NCBI GenBank assembly: GCA_017437165.1
Contig: JAFSBS010000151.1
Location: forward strand, 1-6,460
DNA from: Clostridia bacterium
GTDB lineage: Bacteria > Bacillota > Clostridia > Oscillospirales > Acutalibacteraceae
DNA: 6,460 bases
Direction of reading: 5' to 3'
The translations under genes and the position numbers were made by a program. A model generated the notes under the pieces. The model did not search any database. It had not been told where the DNA came from and saw only the letters and a program-made list of their open reading frames with translations. Below, in pieces: positions 1 to 6,200 of this stretch (its first letter is position 1; every line of letters starts with the position of its first letter).

Positions 1-276
1 AACACCATGGTCTGCAATACCAAGAATATCATAATCCTGATTATAGTGTTCCCTAACCATTTCAGTTAACGGAATTGTTGCATCACTGTATGTTGAGTGA
101 GTATGAAGATTTGTTTTATAGTGATTATCATCATTACCAAGAAGATGAGTTACACTCTCATAAGGGTTTGTAATTTTGTAGTTAATTTCAGCAGCACTAA
201 CGGAAATCTGCATAATACCAAATATCATTGAAAGTGCTACTATGAGAGATAAAACTTTAAAAATGTTTCTTTTCAT
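1..276 (-). CDS. Exported PHP-domain (metal-dependent phosphoesterase-like) protein, N-terminal part
   Basis: This is the first 92 codons of a gene that continues past the left edge. The start ATG (274-276) follows a GAGGAG ribosome binding site at 285-290 with an 8-nt gap. Residues 1-29 look like a Sec signal peptide: MKRN, then a hydrophobic stretch, then SVSAAE with likely cleavage after A28 or A29. The mature part carries LHTHSTYSD (H58, H60, D65), which matches motif I of PHP domains, and then ILGIADHG (D89, H90), the usual second metal-binding motif. PHP domains are metal-dependent phosphoesterases, found in DNA polymerases, histidinol phosphatase and many uncharacterised proteins. A secreted version implies an extracellular substrate, but that substrate cannot be named from this fragment. 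The family call is fairly firm. The specific activity is unknown, because the remaining metal ligands and any C-terminal domains lie outside the window. Confidence 0.85.
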   Translation of the reverse strand, partial: MKRNIFKVLSLIVALSMIFGIMQISVSAAEINYKITNPYESVTHLLGNDDNHYKTNLHTHSTYSDATIPLTEMVREHYNQDYDILGIADHGV

Positions 277-308
277 AAACCAGTCTCCTCTATAATTCTG
301 TAATAGTA

Positions 309-336
309 ATTATACCACAATACGCAATATTGTCAA
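309..336 (-). promoter_or_regulatory. Sigma-A promoter of the PHP-domain gene
   Basis: On the minus strand there is a perfect -35 TTGACA (331-336), a 16-bp spacer and a perfect -10 TATAAT (309-314). It sits about 33 bases before the start codon of the exported PHP-domain gene. The spacer holds a short inverted repeat, CAATA-N5-TATTG (318-332). The -35 box overlaps one arm of TTGTCA-N10-TGACAA (330-351). Either could be an operator, but both are short. No clear terminator separates this promoter from the dehydrogenase gene upstream, so some read-through from that gene is possible. Confidence 0.8.
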
Positions 337-384
337 TAAGAAAGGTGACAAGTATTTTTCATTACAACTGAATTTTTATAACTA

Positions 385-1446
385 TCAAAGAATAACCTCT
401 CTGCCTTTTTCTGCTGATTCATAAATTGCACAGAGAATTTTAATCATATCCACCCCTTGTGAAGGTTTGAAAACGGGTTCTGCACCCTCAGTAAGAACAT
501 CAATGAAATTACGGATATTTTTCTTATGTCCGTTTGTATCCATGTTACCTGTTGGTATAATATCAAGAAGTTGACCATCTTCTTCTGTGAAGAATTCTAC
601 CTCGTTATCTTTCCATTTAAGACCGGCTTTTGTACCTCTGAGTTCAACAAAACGATTTTCACTTTTAATATTTGATGCCCAACTGAATTCTATCTGAAGT
701 ACAGCACCATTATCAAAACGAATCATACCCATTGCAAGATCTTCTACATCAAATGTACCTTCAGCATTTGCATCACCAAACTTTGAATTTTCAGAATCAC
801 TTGTGTCATTATCTGCAAATTTAGTATAAGTATTTGCGCTTACTGCAATAGGTGTAGGATTACCCATAAGCCACACAGCAAGGTCTATCATGTGAACACC
901 AAGGTCAATAAGCGGACCGCCGCCAGACTGTGACTTTGTTGTAAACCATCCGCCTTTGCCGGGGATACCTCTGCGTCTTTGTCAACCACAACGACCACAA
1001 TAAATTTCGCCCATTCTTCCATCTTCAACGAATTTCTTTGCGTACTGTGATGCATTAACAAAACGGTTGTTTCTTATAACCATAAGCACTTTACCCGCCT
1101 CATCAGCGGCATTTTTCATTTTGAGAACCTCTGTTACATCAATAGCATCAGGCTTTTCGCATAACACGTGCTTACCTGCTTTGAATGCATCAACCGCAAT
1201 TATAGAATGAAGATAGTTCGGTGTGCAGATGTCAACAGCATCAATACTTTCGTCTTTGAGTAATTCTTTATAATCTGTATATACCGCTGCATTCGGATAA
1301 TATTCGTCTCTTAAAGCAATAGCCCTTTCTTCAATAATATCGCAGAATGCAACAACATCTACTCTTTTATCTTCGTAATAGTTATCAATATGACTTCCCT
1401 GGCATATACCACCGTTACCAATAATTGCAATTCTTAATTTTGACAT
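385..1446 (-). pseudogene. Gfo/Idh/MocA-family oxidoreductase interrupted by one in-frame TGA
   Basis: The family comprises NAD(P)-dependent dehydrogenases, often acting on sugars, inositols or their derivatives; the substrate here is not identifiable. The ATG at 1446 follows AGGAGG (1454-1459) with a 7-nt gap. The frame spans 354 codons including the final stop, a normal family length of about 350. Residues 5-15 (RIAIIGNGGIC) are the Rossmann nucleotide-binding motif. ICTPNYLH (73-80) and CEKP (96-99, with K98 the conserved active-site lysine) follow. The C-terminal half carries GGGPLIDLGVHMIDLAVWLMG (D181 and H185 are the usual catalytic-region pair). Codon 155 (982-984) is TGA between CGRCG and QRRRGIPG. 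From memory, relatives have Trp at this place, so a single TGG-to-TGA change explains it. No frameshift or other lesion is visible. As read, the product would be a 154-residue Rossmann fragment; the downstream part could restart only at M186, where I see no ribosome binding site. The gene ends with tandem stops TGA-TAG (382-387). It may be a recent pseudogene, a sequencing error or a leaky gene. Confidence 0.85.
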
Positions 1447-1487
1447 AGTTTTTCCTCCTGTTGCAATAAATCTTTATAATTATATCT

Positions 1488-1515
1488 ATTATATCAAATG
1501 GGAACAAAAAGTAAA
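1488..1515 (-). promoter_or_regulatory. Probable promoter of the Gfo/Idh/MocA gene
   Basis: Read on the minus strand there is an extended -10, TGATATAAT, with the TATAAT at 1488-1493. A weaker -35-like TTTACT (1510-1515) lies 16 bp upstream. A second TATAAT occurs nearer the gene at 1479-1484, so the exact start of transcription is uncertain. The promoter lies between the terminator of the upstream CorC-type gene and the AGGAGG of the dehydrogenase, which supports separate transcription of the two genes. Confidence 0.55.
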
Positions 1516-1526
1516 TAGACACTTTG

Positions 1527-1562
1527 AAATAAAACTAAGGAGCAGATTATATTCCGCCCCTT
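1527..1562 (-). terminator. Rho-independent terminator after the CorC-type gene
   Basis: On the minus strand the sequence reads AAGGGGCGGA (1562-1553), a 6-nt loop ATATAA, then TCTGCTCCTT (1546-1537). This gives a 10-bp stem with two G-U pairs. It is followed after AG by a T-rich run, TTTTATTT (1534-1527). It lies about 35 bases past the TAA of the CorC-type gene and upstream of the dehydrogenase promoter. Stem, loop and T-tract all fit an intrinsic terminator. Confidence 0.85.
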
Positions 1563-1597
1563 AACTTTGTGCATAAATTTATCTTATATTATAACTT

Positions 1598-3025
1598 TTA
1601 ATCATCATCTTCATCGTCTTCGTCATCATCTTCTTCAACGGGAAGGGGTGTGATTTCAACTTTGATTTTTTCTATTCTGCGTTCATCAACCTTAAGAACT
1701 GTGAATTTGATATTTTCAAATTCAACTTCGTTCATTTCACCGTCTTTTGGTAAAAATTGAAGCTGGTCAATTATAAATCCTGCGAGAGTTTCATAGTCGC
1801 CCTCGGGGAGTTCTTTACCTATAAGTTCTTCAATTTCCTCAATATCAATCGTGCCATCAACTGTGAATGTATTATCGTCAATTCTTGAGATTTCTTCATC
1901 TTCCTGGTCATATTCATCCTGAATATTACCCATGATTGCTTCAACCAAATCCTCAAGGGTGAGAATACCTGCAGTACCACCATATTCATCAACAACAATA
2001 GCCATTTGAATTTTTTTAGCACTCATTTCTGTAAACAATTCTCCACAGGATTTTGTTTCAGGAATAAAGTACGCTTCTCTTGCCATCTTTTTAAGATTCG
2101 CTTTAGCAGGAACAGATTTACCTACATATTTGAGTAAATCTTTTACATATATAATACCGATTATATTATCTATTTCACTTTCATAAACAGGAATTCTTGA
2201 ATAACCTTTTTCAATAGCAAGATTCACAAAATCTTCTATATTGACATCTTCAATATCGACTGCGGTAACATCGGTACGGTGAGTCATAATATCACCCGCA
2301 TTAAGGTCATCAAACTCAAAGATGTTGTTAATCATTTCTTTCTGAACATCTTCAATAACACCTTTTTCCTGACCTACATCAACCATCATTCTGATTTCTT
2401 CTTCAGTAACGACTTCTTCAGAAGCGTTAGGGTCGAAACCTAAAAGTCTTACAACACCATTAGTTGAAACCGAAAGAACTTTTACAAAAGGTGAAGTTAT
2501 TTTTGAAATTGTTTTTAAAACACCTACTACTTTAAATGCGATTTTTTCTGGAACCTGCATACCAATTCTTTTTGGTGCCAATTCACCGAACACAAGTGTG
2601 AAGTATGACATAACAATTGTAACAAGAACAACAGCAATCGGTGAAATAATATTTTCACTTACACCTGTTGAATTTACAACTACATCCGTAAGCATTTCTG
2701 CTAAAGTTGTAGCCGCAGAAGCAGATGCTAAAAATCCTGCAAGAGTTACACCAATTTGTATTGTAGATAAAAACTTGCTTGGATTTTTTGTGAGTTTTAA
2801 AACTTGTTTTGCTTTTTTATTGCCTTCGTCGGCTTGTTTTTCCAATTTTGCATCATTAAGCGAAATAAGTGCAATTTCACTCATTGCAAAAAATGCGTTT
2901 ACTAAAATAAGAACTATAAGTAATGGTACCTGCCATATAAGTGATTTGGCATTTGCTGTTACTTGTAATGTATTCACCATAGGTTCAAATGAAGTTAAAA
3001 TAAAATAAGGTCCGGCGTCATCCAT
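1598..3025 (-). CDS. CNNM (DUF21) / CBS-pair / CorC_HlyC membrane protein, putative cation transporter
   Basis: This is a 475-residue protein of the 'hemolysin family' (HlyC/CorC/TlyC, relatives of CNNM and MpfA/YhdP), proposed in several bacteria to export Mg2+ or Co2+. The hemolysin name is historical. Residues about 30-185 form the DUF21/CNNM membrane domain: WQVPLLIVLILVNAFFAMSE (31-50) with the typical FFAMSEIAL, further hydrophobic segments near 88-110 and 127-147, then GELAPKRIG (147-155). A CBS pair follows at about 240-370, with IMTHRTDV, GYSRIPVYE and VVDEYGGTAGILTLEDLVEAI. A CorC_HlyC domain (about 378-460) has FTVDGTIDIEEIEELIG. The tail is very acidic: EEDDDEDDEDDD at 464-475. 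I chose the ATG at 3025 because it has AAAGGAG 11 bases upstream. A TTG in frame at 3076 would add 17 residues but overlaps the -10 box and should lie upstream of the transcript start. The gene is monocistronic: own promoter, own terminator. The ion carried cannot be told from sequence alone. Confidence 0.92.
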   Translation of the reverse strand: MDDAGPYFILTSFEPMVNTLQVTANAKSLIWQVPLLIVLILVNAFFAMSEIALISLNDAKLEKQADEGNKKAKQVLKLTKNPSKFLSTIQIGVTLAGFLASASAATTLAEMLTDVVVNSTGVSENIISPIAVVLVTIVMSYFTLVFGELAPKRIGMQVPEKIAFKVVGVLKTISKITSPFVKVLSVSTNGVVRLLGFDPNASEEVVTEEEIRMMVDVGQEKGVIEDVQKEMINNIFEFDDLNAGDIMTHRTDVTAVDIEDVNIEDFVNLAIEKGYSRIPVYESEIDNIIGIIYVKDLLKYVGKSVPAKANLKKMAREAYFIPETKSCGELFTEMSAKKIQMAIVVDEYGGTAGILTLEDLVEAIMGNIQDEYDQEDEEISRIDDNTFTVDGTIDIEEIEELIGKELPEGDYETLAGFIIDQLQFLPKDGEMNEVEFENIKFTVLKVDERRIEKIKVEITPLPVEEDDDEDDEDDD

Positions 3026-3036
3026 TATAGGACTTG

Positions 3037-3043
3037 CTCCTTT
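3037..3043 (-). promoter_or_regulatory. Ribosome binding site that sets the CorC-type start
   Basis: AAAGGAG on the minus strand lies 11 bases before the ATG at 3025. The in-frame TTG at 3076 has no such site and falls at the edge of the -10 box, so this Shine-Dalgarno sequence decides the shorter start. Confidence 0.8.
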
Positions 3044-3061
3044 CAAAAATATATTTTTAAT

Positions 3062-3078
3062 TTTTGTATTATACAAAA
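3062..3078. promoter_or_regulatory. 17-bp palindrome over the CorC-type -10 box (candidate operator)
   Basis: TTTTGTATTATACAAAA is a perfect inverted repeat with 8-bp arms around a single central base. It contains the whole -10 hexamer (3068-3073) of the minus-strand promoter and reaches the expected transcription start. A further TTTTGT (3088-3093) sits upstream, giving a third copy of the half-site core. The position is ideal for a repressor. However, the sequence is very AT-rich, a chance palindrome cannot be excluded, and I do not recognise the regulator. Confidence 0.4.
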
Positions 3079-3096
3079 TTATAATACTTTTGTCAA
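3068..3096 (-). promoter_or_regulatory. Consensus sigma-A promoter of the CorC-type gene
   Basis: On the minus strand there is TTGACA (3091-3096), a 17-bp spacer and TATAAT (3068-3073), both hexamers perfect at optimal spacing. Transcription should start near 3061, giving a leader of roughly 36 bases before the ATG at 3025. Confidence 0.85.
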
Positions 3097-3107
3097 TGTT
3101 ATTGACA
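3091..3107. promoter_or_regulatory. Palindrome made by two back-to-back -35 boxes
   Basis: TGTCAATGTTATTGACA is a perfect 7-3-7 inverted repeat. Its left half is the -35 box of the minus-strand CorC-type promoter and its right half is the -35 box of the distal plus-strand nifJ promoter. It also fits the published GlnR/TnrA pattern TGTNA-N7-TNACA. Since TTGACA on both strands at this spacing would produce the same string, the match may carry no meaning beyond the two promoters. Two polymerases cannot occupy boxes this close, so the promoters probably exclude one another. Confidence 0.4.
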
Positions 3108-3130
3108 CTATTCTACAATATAGATATATT
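3102..3130 (+). promoter_or_regulatory. Distal nifJ promoter (P1)
   Basis: On the plus strand there is a perfect -35 TTGACA (3102-3107), a 17-bp spacer and -10 TATATT (3125-3130, five of six). Transcription from here would begin near 3137 and give a leader of about 120 bases before nifJ. It diverges from the CorC-type promoter, and the two -35 boxes are only 5 bp apart. Confidence 0.6.
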
Positions 3131-3172
3131 ATTTACTTATTTATAACAAATTTTCCACTTTTTTTGTAGAAT
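3110..3172. repeat. 9-bp inverted repeat spanning the nifJ P1 region
   Basis: ATTCTACAA (3110-3118) and TTGTAGAAT (3164-3172) are exact reverse complements 45 bp apart. The left arm lies in the P1 spacer and the right arm lies just upstream of P2. A P1 transcript would start after the left arm, so this cannot be an RNA hairpin from P1. If functional, it would act as paired DNA sites. No other content is obvious in this AT-rich stretch. Confidence 0.3.
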
Positions 3173-3188
3173 TTTTAACGATTTGATG

Positions 3189-3217
3189 TTTACATTTTTT
3201 TATTTTAGTGATAAAAT
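3189..3217 (+). promoter_or_regulatory. Proximal nifJ promoter (P2)
   Basis: On the plus strand there is TTTACA (3189-3194, five of six), a 17-bp spacer and an extended -10, TGATAAAAT (hexamer 3212-3217). The expected start is near 3224, giving a short leader of about 34 bases to the ATG. This is probably the main promoter for nifJ, helped by its TG extension and the T-rich tract in the spacer. Confidence 0.7.
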
Positions 3218-3257
3218 AGATATGTTTAAAATTAAAATTCATAGGAGGCAAAATCCA

Positions 3258-6200
3258 ATGGCACGTAAAATGAAAACCATGGACGGTAACAATGCGGCTG
3301 CGTATGTCTCATACGCTTTCACAGAAGTTGCCGGTATTTATCCAATCACACCATCAAGCCCGATGGCTGACTATGTTGACCAATGGTCTGCACAAGGTCA
3401 AAAGAACATTTTCGGTACAACTGTAAAAGTTGCTGAAATGCAATCTGAAGCAGGTGCTGCAGGTACAGTACACGGCTCACTCGCTGCCGGTGCTCTTACA
3501 ACAACTTACACAGCATCACAAGGTCTTCTTTTAATGATTCCTAACATGTACAAAATTGCTGGTGAACTTCTCCCTTCAGTTTTCCATGTTTCAGCTCGTT
3601 GCGTAGCTTCTCACGCACTTAATATTTTCGGTGACCATTCAGACGTTTATGCTTGTCGTCAGACAGGTTTCGCTATGCTCGCTGAAACAAATACACAAGA
3701 AGTTATGGACTTAGGCGCTGTTGCTCACCTTGCAACAATTAAGAGCCGTGTTCCTTTCATCAACTTCTTCGATGGTTTCCGTACATCTCACGAAATTCAG
3801 AAAATTGAAATCTGGGACTACGAAGATCTTAAAGAAATGTGCGATATGGACGCTGTTGACGCATTCCGTCAAAGAGCTCTTAACCCTGAACATCCTGTTA
3901 TGCGTGGTTCTCACGAAAATGGTGACATTTTCTTCCAACACAGAGAAGCATGTAACAAATTCTATGATGAAGTTCCTGCAATCGTAGAGGAATACATGGG
4001 CAAAGTTAATGCTAAACTCGGCACTAACTACCAACTCTTCAACTACTATGGTGCTGAAGATGCTGACAGAGTAATCGTAGCAATGGGTTCATTCTGTGAC
4101 GTAGCAGAAGAAGTTATTGACTATCTTTTAGCAAAAGGCGAAAAAGTTGGTCTTCTTAAAGTAAGACTTTACAGACCATTCGCTGCTGACAAATTCTGTG
4201 CAGCTCTTCCTGCAACAGTTAAAAAGATTGCTGTTCTTGACAGAACAAAAGAACCAGGTTCTATTGGTGAACCACTTTACCTTGATGTTGTTGCTGCTCT
4301 TGAAGCATGTGGTAAAACAGGTCTCACAGTAACAGGCGGTCGTTACGGTCTTGGTTCAAAAGACACACCACCTGCATCAGTATTTGCAGTTTACGATGAA
4401 CTCGCAAAAGCAGAACCAAAGAAACACTTCACACTTGGTATTAACGACGACGTTACTTACCTCTCACTTGAAGAAAAAGAAGCTCCTGCAACTGCTGCAG
4501 AAGGTACAATTGAATGTAAATTCTGGGGTCTTGGCGGTGACGGTACTGTTGGTGCTAACAAAGACTCTATCAAAATCATCGGTGACCATACTGATAAATA
4601 TGTACAAGCATATTTCCAATATGACTCAAAGAAAACAGGTGGCGTTACAATTTCTCACCTTCGTTTCGGCGACAAACCAATCAAGAGCCCTTACTATGTA
4701 AACAAAGCAGACTTCGTTGCTTGTCATACACCTGCTTACATTGAAAAAGGTTTCAAAATTGTTAACGACGTTAAACCAGGCGGTGTATTCCTTATCAACT
4801 GCCAGTGGGATGACGCTGAAGTAGCAGAAAAACTCAACGCAGAAACAAAACAATATATCGCTAAGAACAACATTCAGCTCTACACAGTTAATGCTATTGA
4901 CTTGGCTGCTGAAATCGGTCTTGGTAAGAGAACAAACACAATTCTTCAGGCTTCATTCTTCGCACTTGCTAATGTTCTTCCTAAAGAAGATGCAATCGGC
5001 TATATGAAGAACGCTGCTATGAAGTTCCTCAAAAAAGGTCAGGATATCGTTGATATGAACCACAAAGCTATTGACGCTGGTTTCGGTGCATTCAAAAAAT
5101 ACGATGTTCCTGCTGATTGGGCAAATGCTGTTGACAGCGCTGCTGCAGAAAAAGCAGAAGGCCCTGCTAAACTCGTTAAAATGGTTGACAACATCATGAA
5201 ACCGGTTGGTAACATGAATGGTGACGCTCTTCCAGTTTCTGTATTTATGGACCACGCAGACGGTACATTCGAACAAGGTGCATCTGCTTACGAAAAACGC
5301 GGTGTTGCAGTTATGGTTCCTGAATGGAACAACGACACTTGCGTAGGTTGTAACAAATGTGCTTATGTATGTCCACATGCTACAATCCGTCCATTCGCAA
5401 TGAGCGAAGAAGAAGCAGCTAATGCTCCAGAAATCACAAAAGTTGCTACAAAAGAAAAAGCAGTTACAAACAAAGGTTTCAAATACACACTTGCTATTTC
5501 ACCTATGGATTGTATGGGTTGCGGTGTTTGTGTTGGCGTTTGTCCTACTGCATCACTTAAAATGGTTTCTCGTGAAAGTCAGGATGCTCAACAAGCAGCA
5601 TTTGATTACTGCGTAGAAAACGTAACAGAAAAAGAAGGTATTGCTTCTTCTGCAAACCTTATTTCAAGCCAGTTCAAGAAACCTCTTCTTGAGTTCTCAG
5701 GCTCATGTGCTGGTTGTGCTGAAACAGCTTATGCTCGTCTCGTAACACAACTCTTTGGTGACAGAATGTACATCTCTAACGCAACAGGTTGTTCTTCAAT
5801 CTGGGGTGGTCCTGCTGCAACATCACCATACACAGTAAATGCTAAGGGTCAGGGTCCTGCTTGGGCTAACTCACTCTTCGAAGATAACGCTGAACACGGT
5901 TTCGGTATGTTCTTAGGACAAAACGCTATCCGTAACAGCCTTATCGCTAAAGTTGAAAACATTCTTACATCAGACAAAGCTTCTGATGACCTTAAAGCAA
6001 AAGCACAAGCTTACCTTGATACAGTAAATGATGGTGAAGCAAATGGTGCTGCTGCTGAAGCTCTCGTTGCTGCTCTTGAAGGTATCGAATGTGACGAATG
6101 CAAATCAATCGTTGCTAATAAAGACTACCTTGCAAAGAAATCTGTATGGATCTTCGGTGGTGACGGTTGGGCATACGACATCGGCTTCGGCGGTGTTGAC

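Noticed and set aside
277..384. Intrinsic terminator after the dehydrogenase gene
   Set aside because: The only inverted repeats are short, lack a following T-tract and overlap the PHP-gene promoter, so they are not convincing as a terminator.
982..984. TGA read as Trp through a changed genetic code
   Set aside because: Every other Trp codon I read in the window is TGG (15 of them), and the long nifJ and CorC-type frames contain no TGA. A genome that reassigns TGA normally uses it often.
945..984. TGA as selenocysteine with a SECIS hairpin downstream
   Set aside because: A small hairpin (ATCCCC / GG-C-GGAT around GGCAAA) can be drawn after the TGA, but those bases encode the expected RRRGIPGKGGW residues. 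The loop does not look like a bacterial SECIS, and the family position calls for Trp, not Cys.
1819..2022. Minus-strand 67-codon frame within the CorC-type gene
   Set aside because: It overlaps the CBS/CorC_HlyC coding region in another frame, with no ribosome binding site or recognisable motif.
2598..3008. Plus-strand open frame of 136 codons
   Set aside because: It is antisense to the well-supported CorC-type gene, has no recognisable domain or ribosome binding site, and is a shadow of that gene's codon bias.
3131..3190. Possible Rex (redox) operator upstream of nifJ
   Set aside because: TTATAACAAA and TTTTTAACG resemble half-sites, but no complete TTGTTAA-type inverted pair is present at the right spacing.
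3711..5378. Minus-strand and alternate-frame open frames inside nifJ (for example 3711-4034, 4351-4701 and 4953-5378)
   Set aside because: All lie within the continuous nifJ frame, whose motifs are unambiguous. Their products are low-complexity artefacts of nifJ's biased codons.
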